A stretch of 64,000 nucleotides of DNA from Artemia franciscana (taxonomy: Eukaryota > Arthropoda > Branchiopoda > Anostraca > Artemiidae). Below, piece by piece: positions 34,130 through 45,929 of this stretch. The notes beneath the pieces were generated by a model, which did not search any database, was not told the origin of the DNA, and was given only the letters and a program-made list of their open reading frames with translations. Location of the stretch: positions 25,552,625 through 25,616,624 of the forward strand of contig NC_088873.1 in the NCBI RefSeq assembly GCF_032884065.1. The letters run 5' to 3'. The first letter of the stretch is position 1, and every line of letters begins with the position of its first letter. Made by a program: the position numbers and the translations under genes.

Positions 34130-35690
34130 TTCAGTATGAAATCCAAGATTGACGCAGGGGCACAAGCCAGCATCATAGCCAGACAGACAGTGGAAAGACA
34201 TAATCAAAAACCTGCAATTCACCCTACAAACCACATTTTAACAAGTTTTGTGGCCAGGACATTCCTATCATGGCAATATTTAAGATTGGCTGTGTCTACA
34301 AAGAAAATGATAGCCAACACATCCTCCTATTATTTGCAATACAGTCAGCACATCCGCCTATCCTTGGCTTTAGTTCGAGTTGTCAGCTGAACCTGGTAAA
34401 GCTGATACTTAGGCTTCAGTCTGGACAGCTCAGCGCCAATAATATACTCACCACATTTTGTGCCCTATCTAAGGGAGATTAGAAACTGGATGGTGAATGT
34501 AAAACAATCCTTAAGGAAGATGCAAAGCCATCCATTTAGCCCACAAGATGAATCCTCTTGAGTCTTTAGTCCAAATTCAAGAATAAACTAGATTGTATGA
34601 AGAACCTAGGAGTCATTGAGAATATGACCCATCCAACTGATTGGCTGAATTCAACTGTGGTTTTGAGATACCAGATGGAACCTTGAGAGTCTGTTTAAAT
34701 CTTTGGAATCTCAACAAAGCCATAAAGAGACCCCACCATCCCTTGCCAACTCTTGAGGAAGCTGTGCAAAAGCATTTAGGTGCTAAGTACTTCATCAAGC
34801 TAGATGCCTAGACAGGATATTGGAACTTATGTCTTGATGACAAATCTTCCAAACTAACTACATTCTCAAATCCACATAGGCAGTGCAAATTTAGACGTAT
34901 GCCCGTTGGACTCAAGCATGCAAAAGATGAGTTCCAACGCCACATTGACGAGGTATTCAGTAACCTCAAGAGATTCTCAGTAATATCGGATGACATCTTC
35001 ATTTCTGATGTATCTGAAGAGGATCATGACAGAAACTTTCAAAAAACCCATTTAAGAGCTAGAGAAAAAGAAGTCAGGCTTGACAAAGACAAGCGTATCT
35101 TCAAATCAACTTCAATACCTTGCTTTGGACACAACATTTCCGAAAACGGAATTCATCCAGGCCCCAGGAAAATCTAAGTAACAGAGGAAATGCTATCACC
35201 CAAATCCCAGGAAGGACTACAAACAGGCCTTGACATATTAAACCTTTCATGGTATATCCCAAATTTGTCAAGCCTAAATTAACCTCTTTGGACCTTAGCT
35301 AAACAGAAGCAATTCAACTGGGCGAGTTAACATGAAGCCATACTCATGGAAACTAAAGCGTTGACCATAACAACAAGTATGATCTTTGACCCTAAAAAAA
35401 GTCAGATAAAGACCCAAGTCAATGCTTCTAAATCATGACTTGGTGCTTCTGCTTCAAGAGAATAAAATTATTTCATTAGCGTCTAAATCACTAAATGAAA
35501 CAGAGCAAAGATACTTGCAAATCGAAAAGGATCTATATGCCATTGTTTTGGATGTCGCCATTTTGATCGGTATCCATATGGCAGTCATTTCCAAGTTATC
35601 AGTGAACATAAACCCCTGGAAACAATCCTCAGTCGCCCAATCAGTTCCAGTTCCAAAATTTTTTATACAGGGTATATGAACAACCAATTA
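34130..35690 (+). pseudogene. Gypsy protease, reverse transcriptase and RNase H remnant
   Basis: Protease: SKIDAGAQASIIARQTVE (34140-34195) is the D-T/S-G-A-Q active-site region. RT: RPHHPLPTLEEA (about 34720-34760), KYFIKLDA then a stop then GYWNL (34788-34830), TTFSNPHRQCKFRRMPVGLK (34857-34918) and FSVISDDIFISD (34975-35010), where the tyrosine of the Y-x-D-D motif is replaced. RNase H: LASKSLNETEQRYLQIEKDL (35475-35535) and a HFQVISEHKPLETILSRP reading near 35580-35640. Domain order and spacing are normal for gypsy. Confidence 0.8.
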
Positions 35691-36099
35691 GTCTGTTCAC
35701 CCCTTTGACTTTTCTTAAAAGTATCATTGGACCTTCAGAAATTATCAATCAATTAGTCGTCGTCAAGATTTCAAAGAATGCTGTTACATCTAGAACCCTA
35801 CAATTTCAATATAAAATGTCGAGGAGGCACTGAAATATCGATCTCAGATACTCTCTCCCTCCTCACATAGAAACCAAAGAACCATTTCACAGAGAACTGA
35901 ACACTATGTACACTATGTTATGATACTACTACCAATCAGCCAAGAAAAGCTATCTGACTTGAAACAAGAAACGCTCAAATATCCACAAATGAGGGTTCTG
36001 TGAAAAATGGTAGAAGAAGGTTGGCCCAAAAAAACCAATAGTTCCGTCATCCGTGACTGAATTCTGGTTAGTAAAAAGTAGTCTCAGTGTTGTTGATGA

Positions 36100-36820
36100 C
36101 ATCATTTAAAAGATGACTGTCTTGTCATCCCATGCAGCAAGCAAATTGCTGCATAGAAAAGCATCGATGCTTCACACCTTGGTACTGAGAAGATGAAAAG
36201 CAGAGCCAGATCAGTCATTTTCTGGTCTGAGATGAGTCAGGCAATAGAAGGTTTTGTGAAAAAGTGTGATGCATGCTCCACTTATTCTACAGCAAATGCA
36301 AGAGAACCTTTGCATCATCCCTGGTACTCATGGGGGCCTATGGCATTGATCTGCTTTACATATCCAGAAGATATTACATGATTATAGTGGATTATTACAG
36401 TCGATTTTTTGAAGCTAACGAGCTGGGAGCAGAACTTACATGAACCTTATAATCCAGAGCTAAAATCTCACTGATCTGGATTTGAGATACCCTTGATTAT
36501 TACATCTGATTATGGCCTACAATTCACTTCAGGAATGTTCAAGGATTTCATGAGACAGTGGGGAATACAACAAAGCAAATCTAGTCCAAATCCTTAGTGC
36601 CCTGCACCATTGAGTACTTGTCTTCAAAAATTGTAGGCCTACCTATACAGGAATTTATATCCGCAAGGAATAAAGAAAGGGAAAGACAAAAATGCTACTA
36701 TGATCAACATGTCAAAAACCTTAATCCACTGCAGATGGGTCAACAGGTTCGAGTGTACTCCAACGATCAAACCTGGCAACCTGCAACCCTCCTCAGAGAA
36801 GCAGATACGCCGTGATCGTA
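36100..36820 (+). pseudogene. Gypsy integrase remnant
   Basis: An H-x3-H…C-x2-C zinc domain is visible as ASHLGTEKMKSRARSVIFW to VKKCDACSTYS (36170-36290; the first histidine pair is partly lost). The catalytic core follows in broken frames: IIVDYYSRFFEANELG (36380-36420) and IITSDYGLQFTSGMFKDF (36500-36550), carrying the D residues of the DDE triad. A C-terminal MGQQVRVYSNDQTWQPATLL block (36735-36795) is the usual integrase tail. Confidence 0.8.
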
Positions 36821-37143
36821 TGTAGTACAGACGAAAGAAAACAAAAAATATCGCTGGATTTAAAAGCACTTGAAAGTCGGGACTGTAGATGAAAAGAATT
36901 TTGATTCAAATGCCAGTAGCTCGTCGGTACACGATTCATGGCATCTCTCTCCGAACTTGCCCCAAATAGAGGACGTGCACTTTCGCCAAGCCAGAATCGC
37001 CAGTCGCTATGGCCCAGGAAAACAATGTGGTCTCCCTGCCTTCCATGGCCAAAGTCGACAACAGTCTTAGAAGTTCTGCTACTACAAAGAGTTTTCGACA
37101 AGTCAATCCACCGTCAAGAATAAATAATTGACAAACTGTTCTG

Positions 37144-37539
37144 AAAAGAAGGGAGATATGTGTATTTAATGTTGATTTTTTTTTCTATAGTTTGTTATTT
37201 TGTGTGTGTGTGTGTTTATTTATTTTTTTGTATTTATTTAATGCAAAAAAATTCGATAGTTTTATTTTTCGTTTTTTGTATGTTTAGCATTTTCTGTGTG
37301 TATTTAATTGTTTTTGTTCCACATATTAATACTTTTATAGTCTTTGTGGGTAAGAAAAAATTATTATTAATATTCCTTACTTGGCCACTTGCATCTTGTG
37401 TATGTGTGCTGTTATATATTGCTTAGGCTTTTGCTCATGCTTTCCGTTATGCATTGCTTGTACTTTGCTTGTGATTGCATTACTTCAGGTTTTGTAACCT
37501 GGGTTTTTCAAGTATATGCTTGAAGAGACAAATTGTTAC
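37144..37539 (+). other. Polypurine tract and candidate 3' LTR of the gypsy element
   Basis: The purine run AAAAGAAGGGAGA at 37144-37156 has the form of a plus-strand primer, and directly after it TGTGTATTTAATG could be the LTR start. A TG…CA segment of about 380 bp would end at …ATTGTTACA near 37539. It is unusually T-rich and contains TGTGTG repeats. Without a 5' partner the LTR limits are an inference. Confidence 0.45.
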
Positions 37540-37540
37540 A

Positions 37541-38402
37541 CTTCCAAGTGTAAAGAAATATAGGCTAATAGATATAGCCTGAAACTTTCTAGTCTGAGGA
37601 AACAGGGGAATCCCCACTGCTAAGCAGTATATTCTTCCAGAGGAGAAAAAAAAATCAAATTGAACACTTTCAATTTAACGCTTCATTTTGGTATAACTTC
37701 AAAACTTGCAGGGTTTGGGTATAAAAACTACCCTTGACTAAATACGTTATGCAGTCAGGCTGGAGCAGTAAAGCACAAAACATGGGTATAACCGAAATTA
37801 TTGCTGGAGATGAAATTTACTGAACCCTGGTTTTCTACCTCTTGACAACCTTCCTGCCAAAGAATACTATAACGAGGGACTAGACTTTCCTGAGCTATGT
37901 ATCAACCCTAAGCTTCATAGTATTTGTCTCTCTAGAAGGAAAAGTTGTAAAAAGTACACAGAAAACACAAAAGGACTGCTAATTTCTTCTAGCTCAAATT
38001 CAAGAACAGCGTTAACAAAAAGTGAATCCTCATCTTTCTGCAGGCAGATACTTTAAGGTACCCTAACAAGGTTACCAATGGCAGCATAATAATGGGGGCT
38101 GTCCAATAAAAATGGGGCAAAATCAATTAACTACCAAAAAGCAAACTGAGGATTATTCGTGATTATAGCCTACAGCTAGGGTTAGGTAAGAGCCATGACT
38201 CATCACTGCAATAGAGAGTAGTTTGTCATGTAATCATATTTAAGAAATTTAAGAAAAAAGAGTGGAAGTTTTTCTGATCATTCATTTGGTGTCATAAAAC
38301 ACCCGACAATAAGCTTGTCTCGGTCATTCAGAACTGTCTTTATTTGGGAGCTTTTTTCCCAAAGGGTCCTTTTGTAATTTTCTCTTTTGTTTTTTTTTCA
38401 AG
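37541..38402. other. Upstream side of the SAM carrier; first exon not located
   Basis: The carrier frame is open at its first visible exon through a perfect 3' splice site, so a short 5' exon with the ATG and about a dozen codons must lie upstream. I could not find it convincingly here or further up. A polypyrimidine tract ending CAAG at 38391-38402 is the acceptor of the next exon. Confidence 0.5.
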
Positions 38403-38559
38403 GCTGGTGGTTTGGCTGGAATTGCGGTTGATGTCGTTTTATTCCCCTTGGACACATTAAAAACACGACTCCAAAGCCCTGAAGGCTTCGCAAAGTCAGG
38501 TGGTTTTAAAGGGATTTATTCTGGTATTGGACCTGCATTTTTAGGGTCTGCACCAGGAG
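38403..38559 (+). CDS. SLC25A26: Mitochondrial SAM carrier, first visible coding exon
   Basis: The gene product exchanges cytosolic S-adenosylmethionine for S-adenosylhomocysteine across the inner mitochondrial membrane. This exon encodes [49 protein letters not shown] and APG: helix 1 with the first carrier signature P-x-D-x-x-K (PLDTLK), the RLQSPEGF loop diagnostic of this carrier subtype, and the amphipathic matrix helix with G-x-x-x-G. It begins in phase 0 after a T-rich acceptor and ends GGAG|gtaatt in phase 1. The initiator exon upstream is missing from my annotation; family length implies about 10-12 residues. Confidence 0.95.
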
Positions 38560-39257
38560 GTAATTTGCTAAATTATTGTAAATCCTAATTCAACAAACTC
38601 TAGTCTCCATGGTAAAAAAATAAGCTTTTTCTTATTGTTTCTATCATTTTAAATAGGCCTAGTTTATACACAAGTGCCTGAGTCCAATGCAAATGTTTAC
38701 CTGTTTAATAACAGATTCATCTAATCAACAACAACCAATTTGAAAAAAAAAATATTGATTAAGCGCATTGTTTCATTGTAGTTCATGCTAGACTTCTTCG
38801 TTTTACCTCTACATTTTAGAAGAAATTACTGAGCACTTACAAGATGGTATTAAAAAGAAACTTTCTGGGCTGAATTTGCTCCTATTTCCTTGATATTTTC
38901 AAATATCCATGCTCTGATATCTCTATGTGCATCCTCAATTCATTTTGAACAGTGTTGGATAAAGGGTGATTGAGCGAATGGGCCCATCAAAGTTAACAAG
39001 AAAATAAATTAATCTAAAGCAAATTGTTTTTTACAATATGGGATAAAATATAAATTATTCAAAAAATTGAAAATATATTTATTTAAAGTTTACATTGCTT
39101 AATGAGACTTATTAGTGTGTTTAATATTATTTAATGTATAATTTATAATAAAATAGAAAACTAATACCTATAAAAGGTTCATGTCAAATTTATTATATTT
39201 AGTCTGGATACTCCTATAGTAGAGAAACATTACTTGCAGCTGTGACTGCTTAAGAAT

Positions 39258-40470
39258 ATGACTCCAACTACTTGTGACTGTGATTATATACAAGTGCAAC
39301 TACTTTCTGGAAATTTTGTAGGGAATATTCGACAAAATCATAACACGCTCTGTTTATGCTGGTGGTCAAAAAGGCGCATCAGCCATATATCAGGGAGAGC
39401 TGAGGGTATTAAGTTGAAACTCTCAGGACATGTTCAGGTGATGTTTGAATGTGATTGGAGGGCAGCCAGTCCCTCCTCCACCTGCCACGTCTTGATTTCC
39501 TTCCCTAACGCTGATCGGGATTTAAAGAAATGTGTTTCGTTCAAAATGTCTAATAACTATGCCTCTGGGATGTCAAGCCCCCCCCCCCACAGCCATCAGG
39601 GCAAGGGTTGTAAATTATGCAGTTCGCGATTATTCACATACAGGATTTGTCACTGGGAAATAGTGATACTCCTAGGTGTGCCTGAAAAAACTAAGAGTGT
39701 TAAGGTGAAGTTCAACTTCAATGTTGAACTAAATCAAAAGACACAGTGTGCATCCTGGCTACCAAAAGGTGGAATCTGTAAAATCTTAGCAATGGCCAAG
39801 GGTATTAACTTCAATCTTTCAATGCTGCTACTACTACTGCGACAACTTATGACTGTGACAACCACTAATTTCAGAAAATTTTGAGGGTATGATAAAAACA
39901 AAATCGAAGTAAACTATGTGCATGCTGGTTGTCAAAAGGCAGCAACGGCAATATCTCAGGAATTGCCGAGGGTGATAAGTTGAAACTTTCAGGAAATGTT
40001 GAAAAGTGTTTGGACGGCAAAGGGCTCCCTTGTCCTTTTAAGATGTCCCCTGGCCTAAAAACTGATCAAGACTGCCCTAAAAACTTTGTTCAAAATAAAA
40101 ACTTTGTTCAAATTAGTGAAAAGGTCCAATAACTATGTCTTCTGGGTTGCCATGCCCCTAAAACCAACTGGTGGACGAGTGGTAGATTATTCAATCTACC
40201 CATTCTGTACATACATTACTTATCATCGGGAAGGGGGCATTGTTTGAACCTGAGGCTATCAGCAAACTCTAAGGGTGTTAAGGTGAAACTTCAGGGAATG
40301 TTGAAGAGGACGTTAAACTAAATTAAAAGACGCTAGGTGCACCCAAGCTGTCAAAAGAATGTATATGTTATATGTTAGGAGCGGCTAAGGGCATTAACTT
40401 GAAACTTTCAGGACCAGTATTACTACTACTATGACTACAACTGTGACTATTTGTGACAGCGACTATTCAT
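39258..40470 (+). repeat. Diverged direct repeats, about 576-bp spacing
   Basis: The block AATAACTATG…TCTGGG with preceding GTC(T/C) occurs at 39548 and 40124. The phrase GGGTATTAA/GGGTGATAA followed by GTTGAAACT(C/T)TCAGGA occurs near 39403, 39800 (partial), 39968, 40275 and 40390. The 208-codon open frame at 39258-39884 is a by-product of this repeat and has no domain. It lies in the first visible intron of the SAM carrier. Confidence 0.65.
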
Positions 40471-40589
40471 TTAATTTTTACGCATTTTAAGTTCTATCTA
40501 TTCATCAGTAACAGTCTCTGCTTTCTTCATGTTTGACATGATCATTTATTTTAATTTCTTTTCGTTTTGGGTTTCGTGTATTCTTTGAT

Positions 40590-41430
40590 AGTAATTTATG
40601 TTCATTTTGAGTTTGAAATATTGTAGTACTTCATTTCTAATGGTCTTAGTTTAATATGGCTTTTAACTTTTATTTGACAAATTCTTATTTGGGAAGTTTT
40701 TGTGAAAAGTAAGTCTATGAACTAAGATTGAAATATTGGAAGCCATGGTAATGGCTCTGGTCAAGTATGTTTTAGAGAAATAGGCACTTCAAAAGGCCTT
40801 CAAGAGCGATTTTTGAAGGGAAGTTTTAGATAAGCTGTCCAAAAGTTGTGAATAGCTCCCACCTTCTGGCACTACAATGAAAATATTTTATGGATGAAGG
40901 GCGGCAGATTGCCAAAAATTGTGTTTTTCTGCCATCATTTCGAAAAATTAAATCACACTGTTTTTTTTTTTTTTTGACGAACGTTTATTCTTTGATATTA
41001 ATTTCTGGTCGTTTTGAGTTTAAACTATTGCAGGACTTTATTTTTCTGGCTTTTTAGTTTTTTTTTTTTTTTTGAAAAATGCCTTTTTCGGGAAGTTGTT
41101 TCATAATTAATTATTAGTAAAGATGTTGGATGCGATGAAGATGTAAAAAGTAAGTCTATTAACTAAGACTACAATGTTGGAAGCCATGGAAAAGACTGGT
41201 CAAGTGTGATTTTGAAAAACGTGAGGTTCAAAAGGCTAGAAAGATTTTTTACATTTCAAGGGGAATTACTGAAGAAAAGTATTAGATAAACTGTACAAAA
41301 ATTATGGTTAGCTCCCACTTTCTAGCACTACAATGATAAACAGAATTAGTCTGGCTTGGTCTGGTTTCATGAATGAATTGCGGCAGATTGCCAAAAATTG
41401 TGCTTTTTGGCCATCTGTCTGGGGCTAAAC
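40590..41430 (+). repeat. Tandem duplication, period about 441 bp
   Basis: GTAAGTCTAT followed by GAACTAAGA or TAACTAAGA occurs at 40709 and 41150. Both are followed by TTGGAAGCCATGG, GGTCAAGT, TTAGATAA(G/A)CTGT, TAGCTCCCAC and GCGGCAGATTGCCAAAAATT in the same order. Substitutions and a small insertion in the second copy show it is old. Confidence 0.8.
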
Positions 41431-42474
41431 TAAAACCAAGTTGCCCCAAATGGGATGAAGAGTTCATAATAAAAGAAATAAAGGGAAATCGCTATTTCAT
41501 GGGAGGAAGGGAGGATAAAAAATGATGCTTGTCGATTCATGGGGTGGAGGTGAAGTGTACACAGCTGTGTTGGCCCCCGGCGTCTTGGTACTTCAATGAG
41601 TTGTTAGCAGTAGTAGCTGTAATATAAGAATGAGAATTCTTTGAAGATTTCCCTTAGCCGCGCCCCCCTCTTTTTACCAGGTTCCTAGAAAAGCTGAGCG
41701 TGTTGCGTCTTTTATGAACTGGAATCATACACGAATTGAAAATATGTGATTAGAGGACCGAAGTGAGCCCTGGCTCCTTAAATATCACCTTCCCCCTCGC
41801 ACTGTTAAAATTCTAGAAATAAGGTAGGCACGTCGTATCTTGTTTTAACAGAAATAGTCCAAGGATTCAAAGTGATAATCTAGTTTGTAGGATAGAAACA
41901 AAAATAATTTCTTAGAATTAATTCCATATAGAACTTAACGTATGCGTTAATAAGCACTTCTTTTCTTTCAAATTTTTGAAACTTTCAGATTCTTCGAACA
42001 CTGTCGTCAATTTTGTTTGCTATTTTTTTTCTTATCATAAGTTTCCAAAGCTGCTTATTTATTTTGCTCAAAACTGATGTGGCAGCCCTACTCTTATGAC
42101 ATGAATCGATTGAACAAGTTATGCTTTTAGTTAAATTAGACTTGTATCTTTCTTTGTTACTTTTTCGGATCCTTCTATTTTTGAGGGCTATTTTAGTAAT
42201 GCGAAAACATCCTATGCCAAATTGTCTGAAGTAATTGAAATCCCAAAAGGCGTCAAAAATGAAAAGTATCATTACCAAATTTCTTTTCTTTTAAGTATAA
42301 GCAATGTCTTTTTAAGACATGAAAAAGTTGAAATTTTTAAGTTCAGTTCAGAATCGCTAAAGTTATTATGTAAACTACAAAAATATTTACGGTGTCTCAG
42401 CAATAATTTTAATGTTTTAATTCAAATTTGAAAAATGCCTGAAAATTAAAAAAATAGTTTATTTTTTATTTGCA

Positions 42475-43015
42475 GTATGAAAAGACATTAAATTACGGAA
42501 AGAGCGAAAAACTGATAATTTCAAAAATATTTGTATATATTTTTACAAGGGATTACAACTTTTCAGAAACCTTAAAAAATGAAACCAAAAGTTTGAAGCT
42601 TAGTAGAAATTGGACTTGCTTTAGTAATCAGATATCTTTGGAAAGACACGGTATGAAAATACATTAAATTTCGTAAGGATCAAAAAACTGGTAATTGCGG
42701 GAATATTTGTATATATTGAAAAATCGGACTTGCTTCAATAATTAAATATCACTGAAAAGACACAAATTGTATGTGGTAGAATCCATATATAGAAGCCTGC
42801 CGCGTGCCGAGAGCACGGGCCCTGCGGCTGGTAATCGTAAAACATTTGTATGCATTTTAAAAAGGGATTGCAGCAATTCAAAAACCTTAAAAAAGAAAAC
42901 CAAAAGCCTGAAGCTTAATAGATATCGTTAATCTTTGAATAATTTTTAAACTTTGCTCAATCAAATATCTTTGAAAATACTGTAGTACGAAAAAACAAAG
43001 TATTAGTATTAAAAA
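42475..43015 (+). repeat. Degenerate tandem repeat next to carrier exon 2
   Basis: Three related units share AAATATTTGTATATAT-type words, AACCTTAAAAAA, AAAC(C)AAAAG(T/C)(T/C)TGAAGCTTA and a CAATAATTAAATATC or CAATCAAATATCTTTGAAA end (about 42475-42660, 42655-42770 shortened, 42832-43015). The last unit runs to within 20 bp of the exon 2 acceptor, and a micro-element splits it. Confidence 0.65.
42782..42831 (+). mobile_element. 50-bp Helitron-like micro-element
   Basis: It starts TCCATATATAGAAGCCTGCC after an A (42781) and ends GCGGCTGG before a T (42832): 5' TC, 3' CTRR, and A/T insertion with no duplication. A hairpin CGTGC-CGAGA-GCACG lies inside. The surrounding sequence is a tandem repeat whose other units lack these 50 bases, which supports insertion. 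It shares its first ~28 bases with the element at 4476. Confidence 0.6.
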
Positions 43016-43032
43016 TTGTCTATTTTTTTTAG

Positions 43033-43142
43033 CTGGCGCATTTTTTTGCACATATGAAGGTGTTAAGAGTGCAATGTCTGGGAATCGATTTATTACGACA
43101 CAAGCATTTTCCCATATGATTGCAGCTGCTGCTGGGGAAGTG
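43033..43142 (+). CDS. SLC25A26: Mitochondrial SAM carrier, exon 2 of those visible
   Basis: Preceded by tttttttag and completing the alanine codon split from the previous exon, it reads GAFFCTYEGVKSAMSGNRFI then TTQAFSHMIAAAAGEV, and ends GAAGTG|gtatgt in phase 0. It covers transmembrane helix 2, its FF-x-x-YE motif (a usual substrate-contact region in this carrier) and the start of helix 3 (AAAAGEV). The upstream intron (4.5 kb) contains two tandem-duplicated blocks and a 50-bp Helitron-like element. Confidence 0.95.
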
Positions 43143-43734
43143 GTATGTTCAGATTTTTTAGAATATTTTTTTTTTATATATTTGCCAAATTAGTAACAAA
43201 CCATAGAAGAAACAACTGCGGAACGTTATATAGAACATACTGTTGGCTATAGTTTTATTTGGTTATATTGTAATAATGAATGAATGAACGAATTTATCAA
43301 GCAATTAAACTGAAAAAGGGCATTTTGATTGATTAAACCAACTTTTAGCACAAGCTGTAAGAAACGCAATATGACTTGGAAAATATTAAAAAAAAAATTG
43401 AGTTTACGGAACAATGGTCTGTAATTACATGAATTAAAATTGTAAGAAGGTTGGCGATTAAAAGACAGTAGTCAAGTCCTCAGCAAAGTTTCTTCAGTCA
43501 TCCGCTGTAAAATGCCCAAAATTCTCTGATTGCCCACAGGTTCTTTAAGAAGTCTTTTTTCTGACTGAAAAAAATGTTTTATTCAGTATATGCTTGATAT
43601 ATCTTTTGAAAATTTCACCAAATGTTTTTTTTTTCTGCTGCTGTTTTAGCAGGGAGTTTATGATATTATATCCTAGTTTATTGATTAGGCTACCATCACC
43701 GAATTTTTCAAAATCTCGTGCTATTAAGGTTCAC
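43143..43734. other. Carrier intron, no feature seen
   Basis: AT-rich intronic sequence directly after carrier exon 2 with no recognisable element. Confidence 0.4.
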
Positions 43735-44393
43735 ATGTTTTCATGATGCAGTCATGTTCCTTCATGAAAATCAGTTTGGGTTTCGAGCTGGACATTCGTC
43801 GGTTATTTAGTCTTAGATTTTAGGCTAATCCCACCTGTTTTGTTTCAGATGTAAAGAAGGGATTCGATTTATTCAAACACAACATTCTTTGTGGAACCTC
43901 GTTTTAACCTCGTCAGAGTGCATGTAACTACTCACTCTTATTTCCATTAGTATCTTTTGCGTCGGGAGATTCTTGTTGGCTAGAAACCTCTAAATAACTT
44001 TGAGTTGAATTTGGAGTTCCCTAAGGTTTTACCCTGGGTCCAACACTTTTGATTATGTTAATGGTCTCTTTTATGCCGTAAAATGTACATTCCGAAGTTT
44101 TTTTGCCATTTATGTCACTCCTGTCTTGTAGATGCAGGTCGTACAAATTTCACGTTAACTTAATAAAAGTTAAAATTGCTAGGAATATAGGCATCATGCG
44201 TAAATTGAAGCACACATTCCTGGGATCTGTGTTGCGGTTTTTTCTCTTTACCTTTTCTCTGATCATATATTTGTTACTGTTCTACCCTGTGGTTTCCTAC
44301 TTTCGAGTCAACTTACGAAGCATAGTATCTCTTCATGACAAGGCAAGATTAATCGTCAGCTTTGCAATTTCATCTGCTGTTAAACCCTTTTAA
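43735..44393 (+). pseudogene. LINE reverse transcriptase remnant in carrier intron
   Basis: A reading near 43770-43805 gives HENQFGFRAGHSSVI, the LINE RT motif 2a. KKGFDLFKHNIL (43855-43890) is a damaged motif A, LEFPKVLPWVQHF (44010-44050, with QGS lost) a damaged motif B. KIARNIGIMRKLKHTFLGSV through FYPVVSYF to SLHDKARLIV (44170-44360) is the RT C-terminal block of CR1/Jockey-like LINEs. It is in sense orientation with the carrier and broken by several stops. Confidence 0.7.
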
Positions 44394-45238
44394 ATATAAG
44401 ATTAGTTTATGTTCTTGGATGTGCTTATTTACTTTTGCACGGCTGAACGAGGAACTTGTAATTGTCTTCTAGTCTCCTGCTTTTGTATCTGGCACTTTGT
44501 CGTATTACCTTCTGGTTTCCTACAACATAAGGGTCCTTGCATTTACTTTGCATTACCTTGCTTTACCTTGCATTTAGTCTGACTTTAACCTTCGGGTGGT
44601 ATCTTCAAGAGTATGGGATACACTTTCAGATGTGGCATGGGGCTGTCATTCCTTTGGCTCCTTCTAATGTCTGGTGGTTTATAATTTTTTAAAGGATAAA
44701 TTAAATATATAAATATCGATTGATAATTTTACTTATTATAGTATTATTCTTTTCTTTTCTTTACATTTATAAACGTTGATCTTTCGAAATCAGGTATAAT
44801 TTTGAGTTGATTGTAAAAGTGTAGTGTTATACGTTTTAATTTAATTTGGTGGTAAGAGGATGGTGTTACCTTTCTCTCTTTTATCTGTGTTGTTTATCAG
44901 GTCTCTGGAGTCCCTTACAGCCGGATTTGAGTTTAAATCCTGTTCCTTGTTTTCTTTTTTATTGTTGGGCTTTTTTTTTTCTTTTCCTTTTTTCTTCCTT
45001 GCTCCTTGTTTTTCGGGACGTGGAGTCCATTGTAAAGGAATGTCAATTCCTGGTTTTTTTCGTTGTTGCATATATATCGTTAACAAACAAACCTAAAATG
45101 CGTAGTAATTTGTTTCTTATAGAAATGAATCTATTGTCTCTGCTGATACTGCAGTTACTCTTATATTAGTTCTTATTCAGGAATTCAATTTAAAAATTTC
45201 TAAAATCACTAGGTATTTCCCTTTGACGAAAATGATAT
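44394..45238. other. Carrier intron, T-rich, no gene seen
   Basis: Contains repeated CTTTGCATTACCTTG-like words near 44535-44570 and long T/C tracts (44955-45010). Open frames here are low-complexity hydrophobic readings of T-rich DNA. Confidence 0.4.
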
Positions 45239-45541
45239 TCATAATCTTAAGTAATTTCTCTCATTTACCATGCGATCATCACCTGAGACTTTATTATTTT
45301 TCAATCTGTGTTGTATATACAGTAACATCTCTAGCCCTTTCTTCCAAAATAAATCATCTTTCGCTTCCAAATTGTCGGATATATTGTTCACGTTATTTAA
45401 TACAAGTTTATCACCATTTAACCCTTTCTCAAGGTGTTCTGCCCATCTCTTTAATGCTTTCTTTATGGATAACTGAGGTCCAGTTCCTAATTTTAACTGG
45501 GACAAGCGGGGCCTCACTACTTCCCCTAAGTTTTTGAACAC
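45239..45541 (-). pseudogene. LINE ORF2 linker remnant
   Basis: A 100-codon minus-strand frame holds LSIKKALKRWAEHLEKGLN followed by an acidic stretch and LKNNKVSGDDRMVNE. This is the linker between endonuclease and RT in many LINEs (R-W-x-E-H-F-x-x-x-L-N … L-K-N-N-K-A-x-G-x-D). No RT follows on this strand. Confidence 0.65.
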
Positions 45542-45550
45542 GCCACTACA

Positions 45551-45800
45551 ACAGAAATTGCTCTTTGAGCAGAAATTATTTCCGTATATGAAAGGGGCTG
45601 TCCCCTCCTCAACGCCCCGCTCTCTACACTAAAATTTGACTTTTCCTCACAACTCTACTTTATAAAACAATAAAAGAACTTTAGCTTAAAGAGCGGGGCG
45701 TTGAGGAGGGGACAGTCCCTTTCATATACGAAATAATTTCTGTTCGTTTTAAGTTTTGATGTCGTTCCTTAGTTTCAGCTAAAAAAAACTTGTTTTTTCA
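45551..45800. repeat. Hairpin MITE-like repeat
   Basis: Arms GCTGTCCCCTCCTCAACGCC and GGCGTTGAGGAGGGGACAG-type (45596-45635 and 45687-45735) are near-perfect inverted repeats, continuing outward through TATATGAAAGGG / CCCTTTCATATA and GAAATTATT / AATAATTTC. The unpaired core is only about 50 bp. The same element occurs at 56800-57085. Confidence 0.85.
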
Positions 45801-45929
45801 ATTTAATTTCTGAATGTTTTTGAATTATTTCAGGTTTTTGGTCACCGAACATGAATAATTAAAACAAAATTTGCATTTTAATTTCACTTCTTTTTTTTTA
45901 CTAATAATAACCTTATAATAACCTAAGTT

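Larger units (their letters stand above)
33240..37540 (+). mobile_element. Ty3/gypsy LTR retrotransposon, decayed, 5' LTR not found
   Basis: Gag, protease, reverse transcriptase, RNase H and integrase remnants follow in the Ty3/gypsy order on the plus strand, then a polypurine tract and a candidate 3' LTR. A leader-like GCGACTAGGGAAAC at 33260-33273 resembles the region after the primer-binding site of this group. No sequence like 37157-37540 appears upstream of 33240, so the 5' LTR is deleted or too diverged. Numerous stops and frameshifts show it is inactive. Confidence 0.8.

Noticed and set aside
39258..39884. 208-codon plus-strand frame
   Set aside because: No domain, composed of the 576-bp direct repeat, and inside a carrier intron. 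Open by chance.
44846..45169. Cys/Leu-rich frames as small membrane proteins
   Set aside because: Overlapping frames exist on both strands of a T/C-rich tract; no start context or conservation is visible.
45239..45541. A host gene of 100 codons
   Set aside because: The KKALKRWAEHLEKGLN and LKNNKVSGDD words are those of a LINE ORF2 linker.
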